A stretch of 64,000 nucleotides of DNA from Ridgeia piscesae (lineage: Eukaryota > Annelida > Polychaeta > Sabellida > Siboglinidae): the NCBI GenBank assembly GCA_025642075.2, contig JAODUO010000044.1, positions 927,001 to 991,000 of the forward strand. Direction: 5' to 3'. How positions within the stretch are numbered: the stretch's first letter is position 1; each line of letters opens with the position of its first letter. The translations under genes and the position numbers were made by a program. Below are positions 1 through 23,984 of this stretch, piece by piece. Below the pieces are notes generated by a model that searched no databases, was not told the origin of the DNA, and saw only the letters and a program-made list of their open reading frames with translations.

Positions 1-165
1 TCGACCCTAGGCTATCAAATATTCAATTCACATCCTTTCACAAAGTTACCTAGAAAAATGTAATTTACTACAACGACTTTTGTATAACATTCGCAATTGT
101 GATTAGACATGTAAAATATCATACAGTTGTTGTTAGTATTACGCAATAACTGCTGAAAACGGTAA

Positions 166-12209
<12,044 letters not shown>

Positions 12210-12478
12210 TGGCAACAATTAACACGAGACGAAGACAGACAATGGACACTGAATCAGTGACGCCGAACCACGTTTAGAAATGGCCATTTAGTATTTTTCT
12301 ATTTTACATGTCCTTTTTGCTGTCTTTTGACGTACGCTTGTCGACTTACATTCCTCATTTGGGTATATACATATATATTTCTATTTTATTTATGGTTGTT
12401 GTGTACGAATATCTATTGTGTGTATGACTGTGATAGCAACTGTTTGTGGGCTGTCTCCCTTGAAGACAATAAGGCAGG

Positions 12479-12484
12479 AATAAA
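12479..12484 (+). promoter_or_regulatory. candidate EML poly(A) signal
   Basis: AATAAA 270 bases after the EML stop. Other AATAAA copies lie further right (for example near 13202), so the real 3' end may be longer. Confidence 0.4.
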
Positions 12485-15010
12485 GGACTCTTCGTCCGAG
12501 GTAGATTTACGTATCATATCAGTGTGCAGGGATAATAAAACAAACAAACTTAAGTAGTGGAATGTTTTGGGATTAAAGTGGAATATCGTGATGACCCAGA
12601 AATCACGCCAGCCTGTCACCGTTTCACCAGAATGGAACTTTCAAGCTGAGTATATCCTGGTATGTGCGTGACTCATTTGTCTGGAAAACTTATCAGTGGA
12701 GACATATGCTCCATAGTGAAGTAGCTGGATCAGTAACATCACACGGTGAACGTTAACAATCAACAAACATTAGCTGGTTTATCTTCAGAAACTGTCAAGA
12801 TCAGACTGTTATGCCAAAAGTTTCTAAATTTACATATATTTAGGCAGTTAGATCACTAAGCAATTATGACATTCCTCAAGCAGACTTTTTTTTAGAAATA
12901 TAGTTTATATATATATAATACAACTGTATATTATAATCATGTGGGTGTTTTCTTTTGTTGTATCCGTCCGATAAACCCACAGCTTGTGAAACAGGGCTTT
13001 TTATATTTTTTGATGTTGTAATCTATTGCAACAAATATATTTGTTTTTGATCATTATATGTGACCAATATTTTGATTTCATTATAATTTAAAGAGTAGAT
13101 AATATTGCAGCTATGGTTATTCTGTGTGTGTATTGTCGCATAAATGTCTAATTGTGATTTAGCAGTTTGTATTGTTATTTTTTTACTAATTGTTTTAGAA
13201 CTAATAAATTTATGAAAATGTCACTTCTTTTGTGAGCACAATCACCACCTTTATTATTCAATTATGTATCCGTTTAAAATACAGTGTCAATTTTGTTAAG
13301 CGAGTTGGGTTAGAATTATATATATATAGAGAGAGTTTGCTTGGTTGTTGTGTGGCCCCCTCCAATGCAAAATCCACTGTGGCTGGCAGATGCTTATGTC
13401 AACAATACATCTTCCCAGGCTAGAGACGCTGCAGCTGATTGTGTCAGTACCAGCCCTCACTAGCCCTCGCACATCCCTTTGTAAAACTCCTCTTAACCTC
13501 GGCCAATGAAATCGCTCACGAGGACTGTGGTCATGCTCCGGTCATGTGATATAATTGTTCTTGATTTCAGCCACACTCTGCCCGTGTTACATGCAATGTT
13601 CAAGACATGAATGGAGATTCCATTCTTCAAATTAGGGCAGGTATTTGCGCTGTTCTCACGGGAGACACAGTAACGACTAACAAAGTCAATTGCTATAATT
13701 TTATAGTTCGACTCACTTCCACGGTTTGTGGAGATGATCAGCCAGGGATACTCTTGCGGAGCACAACCCCTGGCTTTCAATGATGCAACACATTAGATCA
13801 ATGTTAAACTGAAAAGTTGCTAGCAGGTGCTACTTTGACTATCAATAGCCAGTGTAGAGGGTAACCTGAATGTTAATAGGGTAGATTAGCTTAAATGTAT
13901 GTTTATATTTAACTAATTGTCATCTAAGAAGGTAATTACTAAACCATTTCATGTGGTAGTGTCACACAAGAAATGTATCTTTGATTGAATCTAAATGGAT
14001 CTCAGAACAACCCTCTAAGCTGCATGTTTTTATGGTTTGCCTATTTTAAAATGAAATGAATGCCACTATGCACAAGAAAGCAGTATTTGCTTTGATCATT
14101 CTAAAGATACCCAGGGCCGCAAACAATTTCAAATAACAAATTCACATTTTCTACATGCGAGATTGCAGCACAACAAAAGTATCTATACGTTGGAAAATTG
14201 GCCTGAGTGGCAGAGAATCAGTATAACATTCAAAATAGTTTTAGTAACAGAAACTAACGTATACAATTTTTAGGAAATGATCTACTCAAATATTTTATTT
14301 CCAGGTGTATCTCATCATTTTACTTACATTATAACCTTTAATGATATGTAACTATGATTCACCAAAATAACAATCCAAAGGACTTTGGCAATGGTAAATT
14401 TTATTTACATGTTTTAATTAGTATACTGACTTGCATAAAATAAACACGTCAACACTGTTGCAATAGTACACAATTTATTAAACAACAACAAAATAAGTTA
14501 CATGTTAATAATAACAATATGTTTTGGCAACTGCGGAATAAAAACTCTGGCAAGTGATGCACTATAAAAAAATAACTGATTGGATTTAAAACATACTCAT
14601 TCCATCCATTTTGTCCAAAACTAAGACATCTGAGACACACTATACATGTAAGCCGAGCTGTTACGCCCAATCAATTTTATGATTTAATAATGTGTTTTTA
14701 AACCCATTCATAAGTAAGAAGTCTTCATTTTAGCAATAAGTTAACAATTCTGATTACCCCGGTATATTTCAACAAACGAGATACATTTTAATGGTTATTA
14801 TGTGTAATCCCACTTTTATTTAGTGTAATCATAAACAGGGACAGGCAGACATCATCACTGGCACATAGAACGCCCATAAATTTATGGTGGAAATGCAATT
14901 TCAAATAAATATACTTTAAAAAAATTAATCAAATATATATTGAGATATTTGACAAAAGATGGGTATATTTTCAGGTGTACCGGTAATTGTAATAAGGAGT
15001 TGATTCCACA

Positions 15011-15220
15011 TTGTTGAAGTGACTACTGACAAAGCTTGTGTGCCTATATTGAGGTTAGCTTTAGCAATAAAAAGTTGTTTGGAAACAGATTATTTAAGGG
15101 TCCTAGCAATACGAGAGATACCAGAGAAATATAGCAGATTAACTACATTGTTTAGTAGACTGAACTATGTATTTAATTTGTTTTACAATGTGCTCAGAAT
15201 TGCTTACCATGGGTTCTGAA
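15011..15220 (-). mobile_element. decayed LINE 3' coding fragment
   Basis: The reverse complement reads NLLYFSGISRIARTLK then, after a stop, SVSKQLFIAKANL. This aligns with the better copy at 51184-51365 (NLLHFSDIS.., VIKQFVIPKTKLNMAFSV). Both match the C-terminal end of non-LTR retrotransposon reverse transcriptases. Confidence 0.6.
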
Positions 15221-15485
15221 ATCTACATTAGTTTCCTGTCCAATATCATAAATTGTAATGTCTTTACCAGTACAAACCACACACTTTCATTTAATATCAG
15301 CAGCCAACATATTTACATTCGTTGCTGTCTCTGATGAAACATTTTTTTCCACCTAAATCTAGCGGAAATGACAACTGTAGTGATGTGCATTCATCTTTAC
15401 ACCATCACTCAATATAAGTTTGGCATTGTCAACCAGTGGAAATGCGAATGATTCATGTTGGCCGTCAGACGGTTCGTGATCATCT

Positions 15486-16184
15486 TCAGCATTTTCCGCC
15501 TGAAACAGGGTCCTCTGCATCGGAACGTTCGTCGTTCGTTTCATTCTCGGTGACCGTTTCATTCTCGGTGACCTCTTCGGGAGTGACGTTGCTGACCGGA
15601 CTACCTGGAGACTTCTCCTTTTTCACAACCAGCTCATGTTCGGTGGAAGTGTCCATCTCAGGGCTGTTGATCTTACTGTGCAACCGTGGGTGTTCTTCGT
15701 GATCACGATCAGTGCCTGCGTGATCTCCCTTCACCTGACTATCGTGCAAACGTTTTTCACTGCCGAACGATCCGACGTCCTCTGTGTCATCATGAACTAT
15801 GGCCGTGTCATTGTCATCTGATAAGCCAAGCACATTTTCAGGTACCTCCTTGATGTCATCAACCAAGCTGGGGCTAGGCTCGTCTTTTAAGTCAAAACCC
15901 TCACTATGCTTAGCATTCAGATCGAGGGAAGACTTCTGTTGAACGTTGAGATTAAGAAACTCTTTGCTCTCTGTAGTAGGCACCTCATCGCGCTTGTCAC
16001 TGCTTGCTGAGGTGCGTCCTGATTTCGAGGTGACACTGGGTGTCTTCTTCGGCGGAATGTAGGGACGTTCCGATATGGTCACATGACCCTTAAGTAGCTC
16101 AATCTCCTGTAGTTTTGCAATTTCGTTTACCATCAGCTCGTATGGATTATCTGGTCGCCGCAACACAATGAGCGCTGTGATGTC
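15486..16184 (-). CDS. D/D-domain gene, exon 2 (terminal)
   Basis: The acceptor is TTGTGTTTCAG, then GACATCACAG. It encodes docking helix 2 (RRPDNPYELMVNEI), a basic IPPKK segment and a Ser/Glu/Asp-rich tail to the stop. Confidence 0.8.
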   Translation of the reverse strand, partial: DITALIVLRRPDNPYELMVNEIAKLQEIELLKGHVTISERPYIPPKKTPSVTSKSGRTSASSDKRDEVPTTESKEFLNLNVQQKSSLDLNAKHSEGFDLKDEPSPSLVDDIKEVPENVLGLSDDNDTAIVHDDTEDVGSFGSEKRLHDSQVKGDHAGTDRDHEEHPRLHSKINSPEMDTSTEHELVVKKEKSPGSPVSNVTPEEVTENETVTENETNDERSDAEDPVSGGKC

Positions 16185-19100
16185 CTGAAACACAAAACTA
16201 AATTGTCCTTCATTTGTTTAATGCACAACAGGAAATACGTTGAAGACATCATGCACATAACATTTTTGTTTTGTTTATGTTATAAACCTGAAACAGACTG
16301 AAAGGGTTTCATTTTCCCCCCGGAGTTTAAACAAAACTTTCAGATAATAAATAACACTGTTGGCCATATTCTGTTGGCTTAGTTGTAAACTTCTTTGATG
16401 TCATACACATCACAATGTTTGCATGCACATTCAAGATATTGGATTCATAAATTAAGCTGGCTGTTGATAAACTACCACCAAGGTTGATTCCTGGTAACAA
16501 AAAAAACCTCTAATGTTTGTATATTGTGTTCACAAAGTACAACATGTAAGTGCACATAAAAAGGCAAGTTCTTATATAGCGCAGTATCCAATCAAAAGTG
16601 GACCGTTCAAAGTGGTTTACACTTTACTTCCCTGACAGACCTGTTCACTCAGACACCATTTTGGCATCCAGCCATATGCTACAATTAATGCGCGAAGGCT
16701 GCTTGTACACATATCCACCACTGTCTATAGTCAGGTACTCATGTACACAGCTGAGTGATACTGGAGCAATGTAGAGAGATATACACTTGCCCAAGGTTTC
16801 AACACTGCAGCACAGGATTCGAACCCAGGTTCTCGTAGTCGAGAGTCCAAAGTTCTACCCCTGAGCTACTGTGCTCTACACATCAACAATACACACTACA
16901 TGCACAATAATTGCACACTATATGCACATCAACAATACACATGATTGATGCATGTACATCAACAATGCATATTGCATGCACATTAACAATACACACCATA
17001 TGCACATCAACAATACACACCATATGCACATCAACAATACACACCATATGCACATCAACAATACACACCATATGCACATCAACAATACACATGATTGATA
17101 CATGTACATCAACAATGCATATTGCATGCACATTAATATTACACACCACATGGACATCAACAATACACACCACATGGACATCAACAATACACACCACATG
17201 GACATCAACAATACACACCATATGCACATCAACAATACACACCATATGCACATCAACAATATACACCATATGCACATCAACAATACACACCATATGCACA
17301 TCAATAATATACACCATATGCACATCAACAATACACACCTTACGCACATCAACCATACACCATAGCACATCAACAATACACACCATATGCACATCAACAA
17401 TACACACCATATGCACATCAACAATACACACCATATGCACATCAACAATACACACCATATGCACATCAACAATACACACCATATTGGAAGATGTCACAAA
17501 GTGGCTAGATGAGGGATCACCAGTAGATATAATCTACTTAGATTTTAAAAAAGCCTTTGACAAAGTGCCACACCAAAGACTACTACTTAAACTAAAGGCC
17601 CATGGCATAGGAAATGGAATGATCAACTGGATAGAAAAATGGCTTATTGATAGAAGACAAAGAGTAGTAGTTGATGGGGAGGTTTCAAACTGGAAAGCGG
17701 TTTTGAGTGGAGTACCGCAGGGATCAGTACTGGGACCTATTTTATTCTTAATATATATCAATGATTTGGATGATGACATAACAAGCAAGGTGTTGAAGTT
17801 TGCGGACGACACAAAAGTGTTTAGGAAAATTAAAAGTGATGCAGATAGACAGCATTTACAAGATGATCTTAATAAGTTGATAGAATGGTCTGAGAAGTGG
17901 CAAATGCTGTTTAATTTTGGAAAGTGTAAGTGCCTTCACACAGGACATGGGAATGAAGATGCACAATATACAATGGGTGATACTGTACTAAATACTACCT
18001 TAAAGGAAAAGGACTTAGGGTTAACTATTAGTGCTGACATGAAGGTATCAGAGCAGTGTGGAATTGCAGCAGCGAAGGGAAACCAAATTATTGGATTAAT
18101 TAGGCGAAATATAGTGTACAAAGAAAAAGAACTAATAATACCGCTGTATAAAACAATAGTTAGGCCTCACTTAGAATATTGTATACAAGCATGGAGGCCA
18201 TATCGCAAGAAGGATATTGATATGCTAGAAAGAGTACAAAGGAGAACAACCAAAATGATACCAAAACTCAGGAATATTAGTTATGAAATGCATCTAAAAG
18301 AATGTGGTTTAACAACACTAGAAACCAGAAGATTGAGAGGAGATCAGATTGAGGTGTTTAAAATATTGAATGGATATGAAAATATTGACAGAAATATTTT
18401 TTTCACAGTCAAGGAAGAGAGAAGGACTAGAGGACATGGAGTTACATTAGCAAAGAAGCAGTGTAGACTAGATATTAGAAAATTTTCATTTTCACAAAGA
18501 ACAGTAAACGAATGGAACAGATTATCACCTGATTGTGTAGGTGCTAGTAGTGTTAATATATTTTAAAAATAAAATCGACATATACCTAAGACGGGTGGGG
18601 TATACTTAGATAGATAGGTTGGACTCTCGATAAGCCAAATGGCTTCCTAGTCCACCTGCCATCTAGAGTTGAATCTCTAGGTGGCAATCTTGTTAAAATC
18701 TTGTTAAATATGCACATCAACAATACACACCATATGCACATCACCAATACACACCACATGGACATCCACAATACACACAACATGGACAATCAACAATACA
18801 CACCATAGTGACAATCAAATTTAAAAAAATCAATCCTCCACTTATGCGACTTTTCGCCATTTCAGTTTAATTATACCAACATTAAAAAAATTAATTAACT
18901 AATAAGAGTTAATAACTTTTAAGTACATCGATCTGTTCAATGGTTTTATAGGCTAATAAAACTGCCACACATTTGACAAATTCAACATTAATTGGACCGG
19001 CATTGGTCATGACTGGATAGGGGAATCCGGTACAACATTTCTGTTGAATACATTTGTAAACAAATATTTGGCAAAAAGGATGACTGCAGAGACACGACAG

Positions 19101-20318
19101 TGACGACTAACTAGGTATGTGCTGTTGTAACCATATCCATATGTGTACGTTACCCCGAATAGCTCCAGTATGCCATGTTTTGTCTCCAGTGAATGATTAT
19201 TAATCCATAGACTTAAATGTGTCTTCAAGAGACAGCATTGTTTCAAGTCAGAAAACCTGAGTTAATATCCACTGTTTTGGTTGGATGGTGGATATGTGTG
19301 TATGAATAGATTTCACGCATTAATTGCAGCATGTTTCAAAGAGAAGTAGAGATGTTGTTCATAGTAATAGGTCGGCAACTGCGAGGGAGTATAAACTGTT
19401 TACATATAATATTATATATCATTATACGTGATTTGAAAGAGGTACTGATTTTTGAATGACTACCGGTATAGTACACCATGCAGATAGAACAAATCTATTA
19501 ATTTTTTTAAAAAATCAATCCTCCACTTATGCTACTTTTCGCCATTTCAGTTTAATTATACCAACATTATAAAATTAAATTAACTAATAAGAGTTAATAA
19601 CTTTTAAGTACATCGATCTGTTCAATGGTTTTATAGGCTAATAAAACTGCCACACATTTGACAAATTCAACATTAATTGGACCGGCATTGGTCATGACTG
19701 GATAGGGGAATCCGGTACAACATTTCTGTTGAATACATTTGTAAACAAATATTTGGCAAAAAGGATGACTGCAGAGACACGACAGTGACGACTAACTAGG
19801 TATGTGCTGTTGTAACCATATCCATATGTGTACGTTACCCCGAATAGCTCCAGTATGCCATGTTTTGCGAAATATTTCAGGGCTTTTTGGTACGGGTCTT
19901 CGATGGGTGTTATGTACTCGTGCTCAAACTCATCTTGTTTTTCACTTAGTATTTCTTCTTCTTTACCGGTTTCCGAATCTAGAATTGCTTCTTGTGACGG
20001 TACTTCTTCCAGCTCTTCGGTTTCAACCGTTTCAACATCTTCGCCCTTAGCAACGGCGGCGGCGTCGTCGCCGTCGCCTGTCAGTAGCGGTGTAGATTGC
20101 TCACGAATCACGTCCAGCTGAGCGGTTTCACTACCCTGTTGCATGCGAGGCATTTCTTCACTGTCCGTTTCTCCGCTGACATATGATGATGATACATCCT
20201 CGGATCCCTCGACTTCGGCATCGTTGAGAGTTTGAAAAGAACCTTCGCCCTCGGCCTCGAGCAACACGGCATCGCCCTCGACTTCCCCTTCGACTTCGTT
20301 GCCACTGTGAACGGACAT
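15486..20318 (-). CDS. RIIa-like dimerization/docking (D/D) domain protein, TEX55-like
   Basis: Two exons give 392 residues. Residues 1-140 are very acidic (Glu, Asp, Ser, Val, Gly). Residues about 141-186 read DPYQKALKYFAKHGILELFG then DITALIVLRRPDNPYELMVN. This has the helix-turn-helix pattern of the PKA regulatory subunit RIIa docking fold, with the conserved L-x-RRP-DNP turn. The intron falls in phase 0 between the two helices. The closest known relatives I can name are the D/D domains of TEX55-type ciliary or testis proteins; such domains dimerize and bind amphipathic helices of A-kinase or radial-spoke anchors. Residues 187-392 are low-complexity and charged, with a short repeated TVTENET near the C terminus. 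The start is the only upstream Met in frame with the acidic region. The domain call is good; orthology is uncertain. Confidence 0.78.
16556..16876 (-). mobile_element. tRNA-derived SINE, full-length copy
   Basis: On the - strand it begins GAGCACAGTAGCTCAGGGGTA (box A) and continues to GGTTCGAATCC (box B). A unique body follows, with the 3' words GCGCTATATAAGAACTTGCC and an AAAA-type end. The same element lies in + orientation at 27848-28180, with fragments at 19272-19375 and 41434-41505. It is inserted in the intron of the D/D gene. Confidence 0.85.
16877..17484. repeat. 24-bp minisatellite, left block
   Basis: About 25 copies of a unit containing ACACACCATATGCACATCAA plus CAAT. Because 24 is divisible by three, every frame stays open across much of the array. 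That produces spurious long frames on both strands. The array continues after the LINE at 18706-18806. Confidence 0.95.
17485..18705 (+). mobile_element. 5'-truncated non-LTR retrotransposon (LINE) with intact reverse transcriptase C-terminal half
   Basis: An uninterrupted frame to the TAA at 18564-18566 encodes the later part of a LINE reverse transcriptase. It contains YLDFKKAFDKVPH, LSGVPQGSVLGPILFLIYIND, the catalytic FADD box (in LKFADDTKVF), EKDLGLTI, VRPHLEYC.QAW, LERVQRRTTKMI and FSQRTVNEWNRLS. This is the L2/CR1/Jockey-like layout. The endonuclease and N-terminal parts are missing. A 3' UTR of about 135 bases ends with the repeated word CTTGTTAAA. The same 3' UTR stands alone at 40553-40660. 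The element lies inside the 24-bp minisatellite, antisense to the host gene. Confidence 0.92.
18706..18806. repeat. 24-bp minisatellite, right block
   Basis: Four degenerate copies of the same unit as at 16877-17484 resume directly after the LINE 3' end, so the LINE splits one array. Confidence 0.9.
18822..19182. repeat. duplicate of D/D gene exon 1 end and intron start (copy 1, inside the intron)
   Basis: 361 bases almost identical to 19507-19867. It carries the last 40-odd bases of exon 1 (through the GILELFG codons) and the same GTAACG donor. The match breaks off abruptly at GCCATGTTTTG, inside the docking helix. Confidence 0.93.
19272..19375 (+). mobile_element. SINE fragment
   Basis: The words GGTGGATATGTGTGTATGAA and CACGCATTAATTGCAGCATG match the body of the tRNA-derived SINE (compare 28005-28060). 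It lies between the two duplicated segments. Confidence 0.7.
19507..19867. repeat. duplicated segment, copy 2 (contains the real exon 1 end)
   Basis: Parent of the copy at 18822-19182, offset about 685 bases. Differences are only a few substitutions and a one-base indel, so the duplication is recent. Confidence 0.93.
19839..20318 (-). CDS. D/D-domain gene, exon 1
   Basis: 160 whole codons from ATG to TTC-GGG, followed by the donor GTAACG. It encodes the acidic N-terminal region and docking helix 1. Reading past the donor gives an unrelated tail with no family likeness, so the splice is preferred. Confidence 0.78.
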
Positions 20319-20814
20319 TTTGAACTATGTTATACCTCGCAATAATGTGTCACATGAGTTATTCGATTTGGAACCAACGATTCTTTGCACTGTTGACATG
20401 TAGTATACCAGTATACAATATATAGAATCTGTATTTTCTCAAATGAATGTGTAATCATGACCGTTTAGTTCGTCACGGTTCGGAACGTAAATAAATCGAA
20501 ATAAATATCATTGCGCATATTGCCTCCACATCCAAATGCTATGTATGTACTCTAACAATAATCTCCCTCGGCTGCGTAATTTCGCCGAAAAGATAGTCTG
20601 GTAAAACAGAATTATGTTTTAAATTGATAATGTAACGTCTATGTGGTGTCATTGTTCAAAGGCGTTAGACGGCATCACTGTTTGGGATTCAATCACAGGA
20701 TTACGTGAAAATAATAATGAATGTTTATATTATATGAAATAATGGTCTGCACAATGAAACTAAGTCGCAAAATATCTGTACATAAAATAAAACTTAGAAA
20801 ATAGAGATGAACAA
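20319..20814. other. upstream region of the D/D gene
   Basis: 5' UTR and promoter side of the - strand D/D gene. No TATA box at a convincing place and no further gene seen. Confidence 0.4.
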
Positions 20815-20965
20815 CTGACAACGAAACATTTTCATTTATGTTTATTTTGTGTGTGATGTGTTTCAGTAAAAGAATAATTTTGAATATTTTATATAATATA
20901 ATGCTATCTGATAGATATTCTTATATCATATAATTTTTTTCTACTTTTTCAAATTCGGCCTGAGA
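20815..20965. mobile_element. fragment related to the DNA transposon at 7202-8509
   Basis: The words TTTTGTGTGTGATGTGTTTC, AAAATTCGG/CAAATTCGGCCTGAG and the spacing between them match the interior of the 7.2 kb element near 7475-7625 (GTGTGACACGTTTCAGTA, AAATTCGGTCTGAG). Ends are not identifiable. Confidence 0.5.
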
Positions 20966-21043
20966 ACCTATTAGCGTCTCTACACTATACTGGGGGAAAG
21001 GCCGCCCTGACGGTGACAAACGCAGTGCTTACATGGTATGTAA

Positions 21044-21045
<2 letters not shown>

Positions 21046-21095
<50 letters not shown>

Positions 21096-21151
21096 TGGTG
21101 GTGGTGGTGTGTGGTGGTGTGTGGTGTGTGTGTGTGTGTGTGGTGCTGTGT

Positions 21152-21248
<97 letters not shown>

Positions 21249-21342
21249 TGTGTTTGTGTGTGTGTTTGTGTGTTTGTTGTGTTTGTTGTTGTATGTATGT
21301 ATGTATGTATGTATGTATGTATGTGTATAATATGTATAATAT
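21046..21342. repeat. compound (TG)n / (GGT)n / (GTAT)n microsatellite
   Basis: Nearly pure TG for about 230 bases with short GGT interruptions, ending in (TATG)n and an AT-rich piece. All long open frames here are artefacts of the repeat. Confidence 0.97.
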
Positions 21343-22444
21343 TGTAGCGTTTGCGAGATAAATCCCACCGCTGCCACCAATTGTAGCGTTTGCGAGATAA
21401 ATCCCACCGCTGCCACCAATTGTAGCGTTTGCGGGTGTATCCCGCGTTTGGCGCGAGCGGTCGGCACGGAGGCGTCTAGTGGCGGACTCGGGCACACGTT
21501 CACTCACTCAGTCTAACACAAACAATATATATATTTTTTCCCACAGTTTATTATCTCAAAATCGTAATATTACAAATCTAAGAAACTAACTAAAATACTT
21601 CAGCAATTAAACCAATAAAATTACAAAGTGACGGTACTGACAGCGTATCTTATACGCGGTCATCAATTCACACAGTATTGAAGTGACTCACCCACGGGTG
21701 TTCTGTTTCTCGTGGAGAGCGGAGTGTCGCGGACGACTGCTGACAATATGCGCCAGTAGTTGGCGCAACGCAAGGTACTGTGACGTACCGTATGTGTCAC
21801 AGGGCGATCTGGAGCGGCGTGTTCCGGGATGAACAGTACCTGTTCTCCCGACAATATGCCCCAGTAGTCCCCCCAATAGGACACACACAGTATATGCTGT
21901 GACAGTAAGCCTAGCGGTCACAGCTCTGGAGCGGCGTGTCCCGGGGTGAACAGCGTACGTGTTCCCCGGTAATAAGCCCCAGTAGTCTCCTCGAATAATT
22001 AGAAATCCCCCTATTTATACTCCCTAATATCTAGCCTGAGGACAGACGCTAGCCCCGATTATGTCACTTTGTCCAGCGCTGTATACCCCTAGAAATCTTG
22101 GCAGGGTGCCAATGAACTATGCACCCCTGCAGATTATATACCCAAATAGCAGGGTAGAGTTTACCCTTCTTCAACCAGATGGCCCTAGAAATAAGCATAT
22201 ACGCTAGCTGGCAGTCCACGACATATTGGCAAGGTGCCAGTGACCTTCTACTCCCCGGTAGAGTACGAGAATACCAGGGTTGGTTCTCTGCCTATGCCAG
22301 ATGGCCCTAACATTAACATATAGATTGCATAGGAAACTTTCCGTTGTCTCTTCTCGGAGTAAACAACCCTCCTTGTATGGCTTTAGTAGCCCTAAATAGT
22401 GGTAGATATATAATTATAATATTTCTCTATGAAAAATCCCTACA
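21343..22444 (-). mobile_element. solo LTR of a retrotransposon with a repeated end
   Basis: Both ends are short inverted repeats, TGTAG...CTACA, and ATAT on each side may be the target duplication. The body is 21421-22444 (1024 bases), with imperfect internal repeats around GGAGCGGCGTGT and CCAGTAGTC. On the - strand the LTR end CGCAAACGCTACA is followed by ATTGGTGGCAGCGGTGGGAT, which looks like a tRNA primer-binding site just inside an LTR, then another CGCAAACGCTACA. This 39-base unit occurs twice (21343-21381 and 21382-21420). No gag or pol is seen. Confidence 0.72.
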
Positions 22445-22575
22445 ATATCATGTATAATATGCATAATAGTACATAGTGTATATATAGTACATATATACAA
22501 TATCATGTATAATATGCATAATAGTACATAGTGTATATATAGTACATATATTATACATACATACATTCATCATCA
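22445..22575. repeat. 54-bp AT-rich tandem repeat, two copies, then (ATC)n
   Basis: ATATCATGTATAATATGCAT starts at 22445 and again at 22499. A short CATTCATCATCATCATC run follows at 22563, and the next 120 bases look like the 3' end of an unidentified retroposon. Confidence 0.8.
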
Positions 22576-22702
22576 TCATCATTGTGCAGCCATAGTGTCC
22601 CGTGTTTGGGCGAAGGTCTCAGTATGCTCCTTCCGCTATCTCGCGCTATCCTCTGCTAAATGGTACCCTTCCAGTACTTAATACATTGTTCCAAGAATGG
22701 TT

Positions 22703-23358
<656 letters not shown>

Positions 23359-23439
23359 AAAGACAGAACACGAAAAGAACACCAATGTGGAACCATCTAT
23401 AACATCACGTGTGGCATCGATAGCAGCCATACTGACATG

Positions 23440-23900
23440 GGCGTTAATCGGTGGGGGACGGGGGGGACGCGTCCCCCACTTTTCAGCGTCGGGGGACAGC
23501 ATAGGAATTGTCCCCAAACACTTTTCAGTTAAGAAAAATTGCGGGGGATATACCTTGACTCACCACTCCCCTGGTACATAGACTAGTAGCTAGACAATAA
23601 ACTCTCGATGTGAAGTATCGACCACACATTACAAAAATCGACTAGATAAATTACTTGGCTGGCCACAGCTCGCAATTTGATCTTATTTTAGTAAAAATCA
23701 ATCATCAAGCCGGACTGCGCCGCTGCCGGGCCCTATCAGTTTGCATCCTTGTGTTGATATTATAGATAAGCTTCTTTTACAATGTTATTGATGGCTAGAA
23801 CCTCTAGCCATCAAGCACATTGTAAATGATGAAATTTGTGTTGCACTTTCACCCATCGCCTGCTTGATGCTTATCGCCTACGGCAGAAACGGCGGATTCC
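23440..23900. repeat. interspersed repeat R2, copy 1
   Basis: Starts ATGGGCGTTAATCGGTGGGG, with a palindromic GGGGGACGCGTCCCCC core, then an AT-rich body including AGTTTGCATCCTTGTG and GCCATCAAGCACATT. A second direct copy is at 23985-24400. No frame is conserved. Confidence 0.8.
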
Positions 23901-23984
23901 TGCACTTTGTGTAACTTGTTCCTATTTGAGTGATGACAAAATTCTTTGCCAAAATGTAGGATTGGAAAGTTCTACACAGCATGG

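Larger units (their letters stand above)
12210..15485. other. convergent intergenic region / 3' UTRs
   Basis: This lies between the EML stop and the stop of the - strand docking-domain gene. It should hold both 3' UTRs. It is mostly AT-rich with several AATAAA words on both strands. An open frame on the - strand at 13493-13780 has mixed codon use, but I recognise no family in it and see no splice context. The only identifiable item is a LINE remnant at 15011-15220. Confidence 0.6.

Noticed and set aside
13493..13780. - strand 95-codon frame as a gene
   Set aside because: Codon use looks plausible, but I recognise no family, see no splice signals that extend it, and it lies in the convergent intergenic region. 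A profile or translated search would decide.
16883..17497. Long - strand frames over 16.9-17.5 kb
   Set aside because: These are translations of the 24-base repeat (a multiple of three), with no other coding signal.
16911..18566. 551-codon open frame as one protein
   Set aside because: The first 190 codons are the 24-base minisatellite; only the LINE reverse transcriptase part is coding, and it is a truncated retrotransposon.
20980..21507. His/Thr-rich and Cys/Val-rich frames near 21 kb
   Set aside because: They translate the TG microsatellite and the LTR end repeats.
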